Source: Deuterostichococcus epilithicus (lineage: Eukaryota > Chlorophyta > Trebouxiophyceae > Prasiolales > Stichococcaceae). Taken from it: DNA of 64,000 nt. Each line of letters begins with the position of its first letter. The stretch's first letter is position 1. Below are positions 11,601 through 24,600 of the stretch, piece by piece. The notes beneath the pieces are model-generated. The model worked only from the letters and a program-made list of their open reading frames with translations, was not told where the DNA came from and searched no databases. The stretch lies in NCBI GenBank assembly GCA_033439295.1, contig JAVTLE010000010.1, forward strand, positions 2,480,001-2,544,000, given 5' to 3'. The translations under genes and the position numbers were made by a program.

Positions 11601-14600
11601 GCGGTCTTGGCATACTCTTCTGGACAACTGGTGCTGGGTTAACGGTGCCGCAACAGGGAACCGTGGATCCACTGGCGAGTACCCTGGTGACTTTAGCAGC
11701 ATGGGGACTGGGATGTCCTCTGGCTTGACAGTCGGAGGATGTTCGGCATGTCAGGTCGCCCTTTCATGTTCACGATGCAGATCCGACAGGTCTGATGCTC
11801 AACGGCCTACCGCAGCAACTGGATGTCATCGCGGCCACGCATGCCTTCACACCGCTGGAGCGGCGTTTGCCTAAGATCATGTGGCGAGGGCGCGCCACTG
11901 AGCCCCGCGACGAAGTCAGGTGCTGCGAGGGCGCCTGCTGCTCGTCTCTGGGATCAGCCGGCCTCACGACTGTGCACAGCGCATTGCCGTCAGTGTTGAG
12001 GTTGCAGGCAGCGCCTGTCAAGCGTCAGATTTCGTCCTGGTCATACTCGTTCAAAACTGTCCAGAGTCATGATGCGCTGCCTGATCATGCCACAGCTTCA
12101 AGTGGGAGGCCAACAGAAGCGCAGCTATTACCGGTGGCAACAGACAGAACAAGATGCAAGTCGTTTCTGCTGAAGATGGCAGTTCGCTCGTGACGCAGGC
12201 GGAAGCTCCTGGCATGCCCCGCGGAGCTGGAGGCGGCAGGGCACGACCGGGCAGGGGAGCTGTTTGACTTGGTGACGCCGGCGGCGCTTAACGTCATCAC
12301 CGTAATCACGCTGAAGGCGAATGGCTTGTTTCGGTGAGCCTGGCCTGCTTTGCTTTCTGATTTTGCCCACAGCGCATGCGGCTAGAGGAGGCAAGTCGTT
12401 CCCACTGCATGACGCTGATGACAATGCGAGCCTCTGGTCAGCGGCGATTGCGCAGCTGCATCAAATCGAGGGACAAGAGGCTCAGAGGACTTCGGGTGTG
12501 GTCGCACATGAGAAACTCCATCTGTGCAGAGAGTGCCGCAGCCTCCTCCCGCACACTTTTGTAGGTACCCTGTCTATGTTGACGCGGGAGCCTACTCGTC
12601 CAACCTGAAGCAGAAGCTGGCCGCTGGGTCGCCGCTGCTCATGGTCACGCACAGGTGGGCTGTAGAGGTATCTGCAATAACTGTTCGCATGGGTCTGCTA
12701 TGGATGTTCTTCTGTGGCGGGTCGATCCACTTCAAACACCTGCGGCAGCTGATCACTCACTGGTGGGCGGCCGGGGCATAGTCCCTCCTCGAGTGCTGTT
12801 GCATGAAGCCAGTGAGAATAGGCAGCCACGATCCGGTGGTCGCCCAGCCATCGACCCGACCAATGCACCTCTGTGCTTGCCGCCAGGTACCAGGAATGGT
12901 ACACACGGGCGCTGCGCGAAGGCTACACACATGTCTCCATTCCCGACGACGACAGCATGTGCAACGACACCTGGACCAAGGTGCACAGCTGCAAGCTTCC
13001 CTGTGCGTCGCACGGCATGAGGCCTGTGATGAAGTGAAACGTCACGGAGTTGCTTCGTCTCACAGCCCATGGCGAAAAGCTGGACCCGTGATGTGGTCAT
13101 GCCAGTCAAAAGTCCTGGCTGCTCAACTCCATGACACAAATGCGCATGAACACGCAGCACCTGGCAGGCGCTGCTTCCCTTGTATAGCCGCAGCGAATGG
13201 CGCAATGCAGATGCAGCGCAGAGCCGCCGTGACAGTGCTCCTGCCCGACCAGAACCGTTGCCGTACTGCAGGTGCAGCTCATGGAGGAGCTGGTTCGCGA
13301 GCAGGCAGAGGCTGTGAGAAAGGCGGGCCACCTGCCGCCATGGCTGCAGGCGCATGCCGGGGAGTGGACCCAGCACCCTTGGGGCGCCAGCAGCGGCGGC
13401 GATGAGGACATCGCCAGGGAGCTGCGCGACTGGACGCTTGCGCAGGTGCCACATCACGCCCGCACACGTTGGAACATCGATATCTTGAGGGCCACCAGCA
13501 AGTCGTTGTGACGTGTGGGCTTGTTGGCAAGCGAACGTTTCATCGTCTCGTTGCAGCGCGGCATCGCCGTCGGCGGCGGAGTAAACGCATACGAGGACAG
13601 TGCGGCATATGTGGCGCTGCCAGAGCCACCGGCGAACTTTAGTGGCATTGCTGAAGCCGGCAAGGAGGACGGCAGCAGCACCGGCAGCACCTGGACCGGC
13701 AGCGCCTCAAGAGGCGGCGGCGGGCTCGCCTCATTGTTGAGCAGAGCGCTGCCCGGTCCCAGGGGCAGGGGCCTCGAGGCAGCTGCAGAACGGAAACGCA
13801 GAGCAGCTGCTCAAAGGCAGGTGAGCACCCGCAAGGAACAGCAATCCGGTTCTGCTCGTTGAGGCTGAGCTATACCACCCCTGCCAGTGCAGCTCAGGTC
13901 GTCAGCAGCATCTTCTGTCTTCGATGCTGCCACCACTCCGCCAAGGTCCAACGTCCTGCAACTGCCGAACAGGCGCTGACAGCGGCACGGGACAGGCTGG
14001 CAGCGCAGCGGGCTTTCGAGATTCAGCAGCAAGCGGCAGAAGCGGCGCGGCGGAGATGGGAGGCAAAGCAGAAGCGGATGCGCAAGGCGGTGCCGCACAA
14101 GCTGTGGGCGCGCACGAAGCAAGCATGGGGCTCGGAGCTGCTGCCATGGGAGATTGGCGCCTTCGGCCAGCTGGTGGGAAATTTCCCTTGCGGCATATTT
14201 CTGGCAGCGCGTCGACTCTGTGCCGAACTCGCTGCTGAAGGTTTTCACTGCTGTAAGGGGAGCGATTACCCTTATGCCAGAGGCGCCTCGGCCCCCAAAA
14301 CAATCGACACCTGTCCGCCACAGCTTCGTCGCGTGCGCCACAGCTGCTCTGAGCCAGTCTGTTCTGTCACGCATGGCCCGCGCCTTTGCAGCCGCCTGAC
14401 GTCGTTCGCAAACTTTGACCGCAGTTTGTGCGCGACCGCATGCGCATGCGGGACGTGCGGCTGTACATCAAGGACCTGCTGGGCGAGTACGCCAAGCTGC
14501 AGCGCTTCCAGCCACAGATCGCGCCGCTGGCGCGCTGCATGGACTGGCAGCGTATGCTGCACGAGTTCGCCTGGCCGCACTACCAGCAGGTGCCATATGC

Positions 14601-15089
14601 CGTGCCGCTCCCTGCCAGCTCCTTTCGCTGCCACCTGCTCGGCTCTGTTCGCGAAGATGGGTGCAATATCGCATTCCAGCAGGTTATAGCCGCTCTAAAC
14701 GTGCAGCATCGACAAATCTCAACATGCGAGAGCGCTGGGGATCGCCAGTCTACCTCTCCGCCTGCATACTTCTATACAGCGCAAGGCATGCCTGGTCAAG
14801 GCAGACACCTTACATGTACATATACAATTACGGGTTTGTGCATGTACATGCACTGCTGTAGGATGTCGAGCAGCTGCTGCACTTCTACCCCTACCTGCGC
14901 GGCTCCTTCAACTACGACTGCGCCGACGACCCGCACGAGGCAGGCCGCGCGCCCTACAGCCCCGGGCACGATGCCGGCGGCGACCAGTACAAGGCTGACG
15001 AGTGGTGGCAGCAGCAGTACCACGGCCTGCTGATGCAGCAGATGGAGGATCTGCTGCAGCGATTCGATGCAAGGACCAAGGCGCCTTGA
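8686..15089 (+). CDS. GT90 glycosyltransferase, tandem copy 2
   Basis: Paralogue of the neighbouring GT90 genes with 16 exons: 8686-8937, 9094-9224, 9399-9684, 9863-9961, 10351-10531, 10794-10870, 11228-11450, 11781-11919, 12199-12333, 12565-12654, 12887-12980, 13272-13445, 13557-13820, 13973-14173, 14425-14589, 14862-15089. These sum to 2,738-2,739 nt, coding for about 912 residues before the TGA at 15087-15089. Exon 7 is unsplit, and its 223 nt equal the 99 + 124 nt of the two exons in copies 1 and 4. Landmarks differ slightly: the catalytic loop reads QTADFP, and WRGRATEPRDE is one residue shorter than in its sisters. The basic region of exon 3 (residues near 150-200) is rich in Gly, Lys and Arg. 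Introns before exons 10 and 16 end in TAG rather than CAG. All key GT90 motifs are present, so it is probably active. Confidence 0.88.
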
Positions 15090-15859
15090 TCTTGGTGATA
15101 AAGGCGCCGCGGAGGCGCTGACTCGTCACGTGGGAGTTGCCGGTCCCAGCTGGCAGCAGCGGCGGCGGCGGCAGCGGCGGCGGCGGCGGCGGCACCAGCG
15201 GCGGCGGACATGTGGCCTCATGCTCTCAGCACATCATAATGAGGTGTGTGTTGTCTCCCGACGATTCTCTTGACGAGCCTCCTTGCTGTTGTACGCTGCA
15301 TCTGGCATCAGGGGCTGAGGGTGCTGACACCATGGTTCCACGGCATGCGACGCACACACACGCAGCGAAGTGCCAACTGCGACCTGAGTCTGCGTGCTGC
15401 TGTTTGCGGAGCCAGAAGAACGAGGCTTCCTGGAGGGGCTGCAGCCATCCCAGCGCAACTGCATCAGGGTGAAGACGTGTCCAGACCACGCATCTAGATC
15501 GGCACCCCCCTGGAGCAATGGCGCCGCCGCCTGTTTCGCAAAGTTCCAGCAAACTTACAAAGGGAGCATGCCAGACACCATGGTGGCATCAGACGTTGTG
15601 ATCTTGGTAGATTCAGTTACTTCTGCCAAACCAACAGTCGTGTTGCGGGCGACCGCCTGTGCCGCACGTGGTGTGTGTCAAACTATTCAATGAATGACAT
15701 TGACAGCAAGTGACAGAAATTTTCAGTGGAGCTGCTCTTTCACTAGGTATTCTTACCGCAAATCACAACATTGAGTTTGACATGCGGCACTCATCGATAC
15801 CGTTAATCGCTCTTCGTGGGAACGTACTCCTTTGAAAATCTTAAAATAAAATGACTCAC
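15090..15859. other. Intergenic after GT90 copy 2, with GGC-rich microsatellite
   Basis: Follows the stop codon of copy 2. A GGC/GCA-rich simple repeat occupies about 15164-15207. The rest shows no supported exon on either strand. Confidence 0.35.
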
Positions 15860-16290
15860 GCAACAATCTGTGCCAGCTGGTGATTGCCCATCTCAGCACC
15901 ACCGCCCGAGCCATTGAACAGATGCCCTACTGCGGCCCCTCTGGTGTGTGCCGTCAGGCGACCATCCACTCGTATGACGCCTTTGTGCAGCCACGCCCCA
16001 CAAAAGGCAGGCGCCGGCAGCTGCAACAGGTGACCGTATACCAGCATGGGCTTTTGGCTGAGCGGCTTGGTGAGAGTTGGGGTTCGTAATAGCCTTCGGC
16101 AGCGAGCGTGTGTCGCAACGTGGCCTGCACCTCTCCCGATAGTAGCTTTCCTCAAGCCGAGCTTCCGGGGCCTATCGTCTAGCAGCAGGACGCGCTGCTT
16201 GCGCATCTCCTTGACCGCCTGCGTCTCAGTGCAGCCCATCACGTTAAGAAAGCCAGAGGCTCGGCGCGTCCGCTGAGGCAATTCCACAGG
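15860..16290 (-). other. Possible minus-strand exons of an unrecognised gene
   Basis: On the minus strand, a 161-nt open block at 16020-15860 is bounded by a CAG acceptor and a perfect GTGAGT donor and reads as plausible protein (contains FCGAWLHKGVIRVDGRL). Upstream, 16290-16140 encodes a basic stretch (RVLLLDDRPRKLGLRK) followed by a possible GT donor. The two could belong to one gene, but phase, start and end are unresolved and no family is recognised. It may also be a decayed gene. Confidence 0.25.
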
Positions 16291-17777
16291 ACGTTGCCAA
16301 GCAGCAGCCCGATGCTGCCGCCGGTGCCGCCGCCTTCGCCGCCGCCTCCGCCGCCGCCGCCGCCGCCGCCGCTGCTGCTGCTGGCCTGACGAGGCCTTGC
16401 GTCAGCCACCGCGCCGGCTGCGCCAGCTAGGGGCAGCTCCGCCTGGCGGCTCGTGCTCTGCAGCAGCTGCAGCTGCCCGATCGCCTCCGCCAGCGCTGCG
16501 ACGGCCGCCAGGCATGGGCATGCGGCGCCCAGCGGCAGCGGGAGCACCAGCCTAGGCGCCTGCCGCAGCCTCGGGAACGGCATGGCGGGTTCCTGCTGGG
16601 CCTGATGCGCTGGGCACCCAGCGGGCATGCACGACTGACTGCCGTCGTGTCCCTGGAAGCCACCATTCGGATTGCTTCACGCGCAGCGCAGCTGCAGCCA
16701 CATACATTTGTACACCCAGTGCACCTGGGGCCACCTTCCAGTTGCGCCAGATCCAGAACTATTTTCGTTCACTCAGCCAGTCCTGCAGAGCCAGCGCGCA
16801 CCACGGCGGCCTACAAAGCTGAATTCGCCTCCCCGATCGACTGGGTCCCGGATCTAACTATTGACGGCGGGTCGAAACAAATAGGTCCCGTGCACCGGTT
16901 CTGAGGGGGGCATCCGATGCTACCACCTGCAACACAATGCGAGACCTGCCTGCGCAGCATGCCAGCGTTGGCCAGTGAGCACTTCACTGCGATGTTGTAA
17001 TACGAAAGCATGCGTGCTCTGAGCTGACTCTGCATCCTTCCTGAGTTGTTGGCTCGACCCACTACCGTGGCGGCCCGCGCTCCATAGCCGCTGGCAACTT
17101 CGTTGCATTCAACGCTTTTCGGTGCCGTGCAGATGCAAGCTTCGGCTGCCGGTTACACCCCGATTGCAGCAGCACGTTGCTGCGAATGATTCGCGGAGTG
17201 CCAAGGGCACTGACTGCCATGCAAAGGGCACACGACACGGGCCAATGGGGTTTTGCTCATCTACAGCTCAGCCTGTGTTCCAGCCCAGCTTCAGTGGGAT
17301 TCTGTTGAGCGTTGATGCAGCCTGAGGGTGCATCGAGCACCAGTGAGGTTAGTCACTGCGTCCATAGCCCCACAGCATCAGCTCGAGCTTCAAAGTACAA
17401 AGAGATCTCTTGGACGAGCAAAGATCAACAAACTTTACGACGGCTTGGGCCTCGGCTGTCCTTCACTGTCCTTTACGATTTTGCAATCGGAGCCACCGCC
17501 CGCACTGGTGCCATACATCGTGTGCTGCGACGATAGGCCACACGGCTCCGACCGCGGTCCGCCAGCGGTCTGCTGACTGACCTTGAGATTGCCACTGCCA
17601 CACTGATGTCCAACGTGGCCGAGTCGATGCCTGACGAGCCCAAGCGCATCGTTCCAGCTACAGGGCGAGTAGGCCGGACGAGAAGAAGGACACTAGTCCG
17701 CGCAGCCCGCTGTCACCAGTGCTGCTGCATGCTGGCGACGCACTGGCTTTATGGTGCCATGTCATTGGTGACATGGC

Positions 17778-17842
<65 letters not shown>

Positions 17843-18126
17843 TTTGCTGTTGCTGTTGCTGTGCTTTCGCGAGTGATTTCACAACCGTGTCAACCGATGC
17901 TGCTGGTGTCAGGAACCATCGCAGCCTGGCTCGCCGGCCGCGCCCATGAGCCAGGCACAGCCCATCAACCAGGTCATGGCGGACATGCGATTCGCGTGCT
18001 GCAGCCTGCGTCATACGGCCAAGCATGCTGCCATGTTTGTTGCAAGCTTATGCAGCAGGACATCAAACCGCCGTCGTCACTGACTACAACGCCGCCAACC
18101 AAGCTGTTCGACCCTGGTGCCCACAG
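16291..18126. other. Gene-poor stretch with CCG and TTGCTG simple repeats
   Basis: Contains a CCG-rich microsatellite at about 16315-16385, which reads as poly-Gly on the minus strand, and a TTGCTG hexamer tract at 17778-17862. A possible 5' exon of the next plus-strand gene starts after the AG at about 17913 (encodes EPSQPGSPAAPMSQAQ), but its junction to the next exon could not be fixed. Otherwise nothing is supported. Confidence 0.3.
17778..17862. repeat. TTGCTG hexanucleotide microsatellite
   Basis: About fourteen copies of TTGCTG with one interruption near 17841. On the minus strand it reads CAGCAA repeats, that is poly-Gln inside an open frame of about 120 codons. On the plus strand it reads Val-Ala, Leu or Cys runs. 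No flanking coding evidence says which, if any, is translated. Confidence 0.85.
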
Positions 18127-20278
18127 GTTGTCGGTGTTTAGCGACGAGGATGAACCTCAAGTCCGTGGAGATCGATTTCCTGATGAACAAAGGCGACCGC
18201 TTGGTGGGTGTTCTTTCGCGTCGCCCAATGCTGCACTGCTGATCGATCTGCGCGACTTGCATGGCATGCACCACCACCATTCACCAACGAATGTATACAA
18301 CAGCATTGGCAGCGCTCCGAGACGGCTGTGAACATGGCCTTGGCGCAGTCCGAGGTCCTGGCGGCCCAGGAGGCGGAAACCGCAGCACTCCAGGAAATGC
18401 TGCAATCGCAGCCTGACGTTGACGACGAGGTGCCCTGCGCTGCCAAGCTGCTGTGTCATGTCTTGGATTCTGGGCGTTTGATTGCGGCGCGCACACGTCA
18501 GCTGCCTTCGGCATGGCCGTGCGCTGAAGCAGCATACAGCTGCGGCCAACCTTCGAACCAGCTGGATGGTGCCTTCCTCTGCAGGACTTGTCGGACTCGG
18601 ATGGCTCGTCCTGGGACTCGGAGAGGATGAAGCAGGAGCAGGCCGCCCTCCGCAAGCGGTTGCCGGAGATTGAACACAAATGCGACCGGATGTTCAAGGC
18701 AATTGCGTGTTCCGCATCTCATATGTGTCGTTGTGCAATGCAGTCACAAGGGTGTCCTGCAATGGTCCTGATGCTGCACAGGACCATCGTCCTGATGCTG
18801 CACAGGACAATCTGCTGATGCTGCACAGGACAATCGTCCTGAAACAGATCTGTCCCAGCATGTGCGTCACCAATGTCACCCATGTATGCGAAATCCATTG
18901 GCAGGTTTTGCTTCGTTCAGTACCTCGAAAGCCATGCCCCGGGCGAGCTTGAGAAGCACCTCATGGGAGGCGCCAGCTTCGCACCATTTGGCCCGCCGCA
19001 GCACTTCTCGGATGAGCTCAAGGTACGGCTGTGTGAATTGTGTCGAATCGCACAGCAAAATGTCTGTCCTGGGCAAGGCATGCAGTATTGCCGCCCTGCT
19101 GGCTGCTGGTGTGGTGCTGCCGAGCCTTGGGGCTGGTCATGCTGCAGCCATGGAGCTCTGCTGCCCTTGCTGGGGTCTTCTGGCCCGTGCTGGCAGTGTG
19201 CAGCTCGGGCTCCACTGGCAGCTTGCATAATGTCGTGATCGCACAATGCTTGTTTGACCTCCTGCTTGCCTGGCGTGGGACGACACTCTCACACCCTTGA
19301 GGAGGAGCTGCCGGCGCGGCGGGCAGTCGATCTCAGGCTGCGCGCATGTCCCTGACGGGGTTCACTCAAGCGACTGGTCCAGGACAGCTGCTTCGGTTTG
19401 CGTGCTCGTAGGCTACTCTGGCCAAGGGGCTGCACACTGCGGGTGTGAGCATGCTGGCAGGCGCTGCGCCGCAGGGCGAAGCAGGCGACGGCGTCGACAA
19501 GGTGGGCTCCCAGCTGCGCTGGCGCCGTCCTGCTGTGTGTGACACTGGTGTGCATGATGGGCGGCAGATTCATGGGCCAGCCGTCTGCTGTCGTGGGGCG
19601 CACATGCTGCTGAGCGGCCCGCACGTGGCCTGCCGGTGACATGATGACAAGGCATGTGTGTGTGCGTGTGCAGCTGCTGGAGATATACCCCTCATTGACG
19701 TGGATTGCGGACCACATCGGGCTGCTGGTCTGGAGCCACCGCACCCAGCGCTACTACTGCGAGGCGCGCGGTGCCTGCCTTGCATGCCCCTCCACCAGTG
19801 CGGCAGCGTATGCCTGGCTTGCGGTGTGCTTGCCCTGCCTGCTGATCCTCAAAAGGCCACAAATACGCTGGCCACACAGCTTGTCAGGGTGTGCGGATTG
19901 AGCAGCCTCAAGCCTCTCAGTGTGGCCTGCGGCAGGGCAGGCTCCAGGGCGCACACGTGCAGGAGCTCCGGGACGCGGGCTTTGCCACGGCGCAGCAAGC
20001 GGAGCGCCTCCAGATGCTGCACGTGGGGTCCCTGGTGCGTGCTGCAGCGACCTGCTGATGAGCTGCGAGCTTTGGGGTGCAACCGCCAGAAGAAGCATTG
20101 GACAACAGGTGGTCTGCCAGCAACTGTACCAACAGCGACCATCAGCTGCACTTGGCTTGCGCAGGTGCCGCCCAAGCCCGCGGGGCCCGAGGGATACAGC
20201 CCGGAACAACACGGCAGCGGGCTTTCTTGGCCGGCGCACTGCGTCCGGCACCTGCTAGACAGGATGGATTATGACTAG
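18127..20278 (+). CDS. Unrecognised multi-exon gene between GT90 copies 2 and 3
   Basis: I do not recognise the family. Consecutive exons join in phase 0: 18127-18203 (first ATG 18150), 18304-18429, 18585-18698, 18921-19022, 19674-19763, 19963-20034 and 20165-20278 (TAG stop). Smaller exons between 19023 and 19673, such as one ending at 19501, are likely but ambiguous. The N-terminal half is charged, Gln/Glu-rich and probably helical (LAAQEAETAALQEMLQSQPD; KQEQAALRKRLPEIEHKC). The middle has YLESHAPGELEKHLMGG and a hydrophobic LLEIYPSLTWIADHIGLLVW. The C-terminal third has ELRDAGFATAQQAERLQML and a Pro/Gly-rich tail. Two donors appear to be GC (18699 and 19764). There is no clear signal peptide or known catalytic motif, and the 5' end is uncertain. 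Confidence 0.55.
18768..18831. repeat. Short tandem repeat, about 24 bp x 3, in an intron
   Basis: A 17-bp core (CTGATGCTGCACAGGAC) recurs at 18768, 18792 and 18815 within the intron between exons ending at 18698 and starting at 18921 of the unrecognised gene. Confidence 0.8.
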
Positions 20279-21673
20279 TAGTACGATGAGTATTTTCTAA
20301 ATGCCAGACTCCATGAGTGTCCGTTACCATCTCCATCTCAGTAAGCTGTTCTTTGCTCTTGCTTCCGTTTGTAGGCTTTTGCCTTTCTCCTGTTGCGCCA
20401 CTAGATGCAGCAGCAGTGTGGACAACGCCCTCTTTTCAAGAATTGAGTCTCCTCCAGTCCTTCTTGTATGTGTTCAGTTTTCCCGCATGCTCCCTTTCTC
20501 TCCCTCCTTCTCCACGTCTTCTTCCCTTGTATGCATTTTTCTTCTTTTCTAACTTCAGACATTCTCTTTTTCGCACCTCAAAAGCTGGTGACAACAGAAG
20601 GTGGGCGTGGTGTACAATGCTGGGCACCTTTGTGAAGGCTTTAGTCGCAGACTTGTTGGCCCGCCGCCATCCCAACCGCCGCCGCCGCCGCCGCCGCCGG
20701 CGGAGGCGTCACCGCGCGTGGACAGCCTGGCCGCCCTGCCCGTAAGCTGCTGCGGCTTGATGCAATGGTGAATTGAACCAGTTAACGCCTGATGCACCGC
20801 TGTATATATAAGCCTGGCAGCTCTGCAGCCGTACCGCCAGCACCCAGCCCTTGGGGCTGTGCTATGCCACCGCCGGCCTGTCTGCGGATCAGTAGCACAC
20901 GAACAGAAACTTGCAAGCATGCGAAATCACGTTGCTGCTTGTGTGCTGCATGATGCTGGTCGATTAAATTAGCGCTGGGAGTCATCGTGGACTATCCTGC
21001 GTGATCCACGCAGCTGCGCCGCTGCTGAACGATGCAGACATCACATTGTGAGGTTGCGCTGCTGCTCTGCAGCTCATGATGATGCTGGACATTTCCACGG
21101 TTGAAGATGCGATGTAGGGGCCCCTTAACTTGCTCGTTCGCCGCGGTATGAATCCGGAGCTCTCAGCTCGCAGGCGAGCTCTGATGTGCCAGTGCCCCTG
21201 CCTTCACGAGGGCCGTCAAGCATTTTACTAATCCGTCCGACAGGCGTCTGGCAAGCCAGTTTGCTCGGGCAAGGCGGAGGCCGCCACCACGAGGTTGCAA
21301 ACCCTTCCGCAAAGTGCTGATAGAGGCTCCACGTGGCTCCTACTCCGATAATCGTCGAATCCACAACCTGAAATTCAGTTCTACCTGCCGTTTCGGTTTT
21401 GAATCTCCTACTGCTTTGCCCAAAGGATCGCTCATATGCTGCGATGATTTCAGACAGGCATACCAGATAGATCAGATCGTCAGCAAGACGCGCCATGGTC
21501 TTTGAGGTGCGACCTCAGTGACCAGACTTCCGATCTGATTGCTCGCCGGCTTCTATGCATCCACTCGCGTTCGATGCGAGCAGACGCCTCTAAAGGAAGC
21601 TGTGTTTGTGACTGATTCATGTGTACGTTCTCGACATGCCGACGATTCATATCGCGAGCACTCGTGTGCGCAG
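20279..21673. other. Intergenic before GT90 copy 3
   Basis: A pyrimidine-rich tract lies at about 20330-20580 and a GCC microsatellite at about 20681-20706. The 5' end of GT90 copy 3 should lie near the right end, where an open stretch from about 21539 continues into the first domain exon. No other gene is supported. Confidence 0.4.
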
Positions 21674-24600
21674 ACCAGCCATAAGCTTCGGCAATGGGTC
21701 CGCAGCATGGGTTCAGCGCCGCTGCTCATGCTGCCGGTCCTGCTGTGGTTCGTCGTGGACTACCTCCACATCGGGCCGCAGCTTACTGGTGTCGCCATCG
21801 ATCCGAACCCACTGCTCGTCCGCAGCGCACATGCCTCAGGCGCCGGAGCAGCGGAGGTGCTGCCGCCGCCGTCTCCCCCGCCGCTAGACTACTGGCAGAA
21901 GGTGAAATGCTGCCGCTCGCTGGCCTGCCGCCACAAAGGACAAGTCTTGCAACTTATTCACGTGGTTCGTAGGTCAAGGGCAACACAACCTTGAAATTGC
22001 TGTCGCCAGGTTGCTCGCTCACAGGGGGATTTGTGATGGGGCTGGGGTGCAGCCGTGCAGACATGCATTCGAGAGACGTTCGGGCCCATCCATTACCCGG
22101 CTTGCAGGCGCTCATGTCCGCCAACGCCACGGGGCTGCCGCCGCCGGTGTATCGCGGCAACTGGAAGGAGGCGGCGCATGGGCGGCTGCGCTGGTTTGAG
22201 ATGGACGCTTCCGCCCGCCAGATGCGGCCGGACACCTGGTGAGAACGGCCGGCGGCTCCGGTCACTGCCCTTCACTTTTGTGAGACCTGGACCGCCGTGA
22301 CTGACTGTGTGACTGGGTGATTGAGCATAGGCCCGCGTGACCAAGGGGCTGATGCCTCCGCTGCCGCTTACAGTCCAGAACGTTCTGGCACTGCGCTTTT
22401 CAGATGAACGAAGCGCTGCCTCCTCTGCTGCCAGGTGGGGCTATGCAGACCCAGCGCCGCAGCCCGTTGCCCCGGAGTTGCCCGGACGGCAGGATGGCAG
22501 CAACGGCAGCAGCAGCGAGGAGACAGGCGGGGGCGGGGGGGCGGCTGCCAGACCACTTACGATGGAGGCCGCACCCGCCAGTCGCAAGCTGCAGGCGGAC
22601 TCTGAGCCGCTGGAGTCCTGGCAAACGAGTTTCCCGCCGCTGCAGGTGCGCAATGCATCAGCGCTTTCCGCGGCTGTCATCACCGAATGCAGGGGTCTGC
22701 GGCAGGGAACACAACCCGCCGCCCACGCAGCAGCTGAGCAGAGACTTGTGTGTCTTGCAGGCCTGGCTTGTGCACGGCGGCGCTTCTTGCGCCAGTGCTT
22801 CCACATAATGTTAATCGGTGTCCACCCTGTGCGCGACTCCTGGACAGGAGGGCGGTTCGGCGCCGGATGTGGTGGGCGGCGAGGAGGGGGAGCGGTCCCA
22901 CTACCTGCCCTGGATTCTGGAGGATCTGCAGCCCTGGACCGAGCACGGCATCCACGAGGTGGGGCTGCAATTTTGGGGCTGCCGCTGCCAGCCTGAGGGA
23001 GGGCCGAGAGGACCGCGCTGGTGCACTGCGACAGCTGCAGCCGCTGCTGCGCAGACGGCCTTGGTCGCTGCCGCCTCCCTCTGCTGGCACCCAACACCCC
23101 AGGAGTGGCTGCAGCCCGCTCGCCAGACGGGAGGCGTCCCCAGTTCTGAGGCCCTGCCCCGCTGCCTCCGTGCAGTCGGATGTGCAGCGGGCGGTCGACC
23201 TGGCGGGGCCGCAGGGCCCCTACTGCTTCGGCGACCAGATCCACTTTCAGGTCATCGCCGGCCGCCTGTATGTGCGCTTCCAGACGGGCAACCTTCGCAT
23301 GCCGGGCGTACACACGCGCGACGCCGACGGCTGGTTCCCCGCCAATGAGGGCCCGGGTGCGCGCACGTCGTCAGATCCGAGTCTTTTAAGCCCGATATCG
23401 CAGCGCAAGCAGAGCAGGGGATGGTCAGTCCGTGGCGCACACGCTGCAGCTGGCGCCTGATGCTGGGCAGAGGCGCGGCGTGAGCAAAGCCAAGCTGCGC
23501 GTGGGCGAGTGCTGACGCGCCGATGATGGCTGCCTTGCACAGGCCTGGCGGCAGCCAAGGGACATGTGCCGTACGTCCTGTTTGCGCTGCTCGACACGCT
23601 GCGTGCCTTCCCTGGCCAGGTGCCCTGTCTTCACGCTCTGACGACTCCCATGCCTGACGGTTGAACCTCCGGCTAAGCCCCCAACGCTGTCTTGTTGGCA
23701 GCCTCGACCCGGCATGCACCCTTCGCAAAGTGTACACAGTCGTTGACATTGGCTGACTGCTGCCAGAGCAGCCTCAGGGCCTGGATGTGTGTCCGAACTC
23801 CAAGGTGCAGACGCCAGGGGGCATGCTGCGACGCGCCTTGTGCCAGATACTCCATAGGACTTCTTGGGAGACATCGTGCTATACCTTGCGGCTCTCGCTT
23901 TGAAAGGCCCAACATCCCGACGGGCCTGCCGCCGCAGGTGCCGGACGTCTCAGCCGTGCTGCACACCTCCGACTTCCCCTGCGTCAAGGCTAACCACAGC
24001 GTGCCAGACACCGAATGGCGCGACGCCAAGCAGGATTTGCCGCCGGAGCACTATGCCGGGCGCCCGGTGCCGGTGTTCGGCTACAACCGCAAGGAGGGCT
24101 TCCTGGACCTCATGTTCCCCGACTTTACCTTCTACGGCAACGAGTACAGCCAGATCACGGGTGGGTTACTCTCGCTGGTGTCAAAGCTCATACACTATGG
24201 AGGCTGCAGCCTCCTTGGGGCTGCCATCGAGTGGGGGCAGTTGCAGGCCTGTGCTCGCATGCCAATTGCCAGCATGCCATTTATCAGCAGGCCTGCACAC
24301 AGCAACTGCCCTACACAGGCGTCAAGCGCACACATCCGAACTGCAGAAGCAGCAGACTAGCAAACGAACAGCACTCGCACGGCAGACCAATCAGCACCTG
24401 CTGGCAGCCATTCGTACAGCATGATTATTGGCAGGGTGGCCAGCGGATCCGGAGGCACTTAGCTCCAGCTTTCTCCTGGTATGCAGACCCTACGGGCCGC
24501 ATGCTCAATGGCCTGCCGCAGCAGCTGGACGTCATCGTGGCGACGCACGCCTTCACGCCGCTGGAGCAGCGGAGGCCCAAGGTCATGTGGCGGGGGCGCG

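Noticed and set aside
15860-16290. Faint resemblance to a SET methyltransferase domain on the minus strand
   Set aside because: The Gly-rich IGRGAG and an Asn-containing segment are too short, and the diagnostic NHSC and YG motifs are not present, so no family is claimed.
16239-16628. Minus-strand open frame with a poly-Gly run
   Set aside because: Explained by the CCG microsatellite. Composition is simple and no splice-consistent neighbours were found.
17606-18331. Long plus-strand open frame with Val-Ala, Leu or Cys runs
   Set aside because: It is open only because the TTGCTG repeat has no stop in any frame. No flanking coding signal supports the whole frame.
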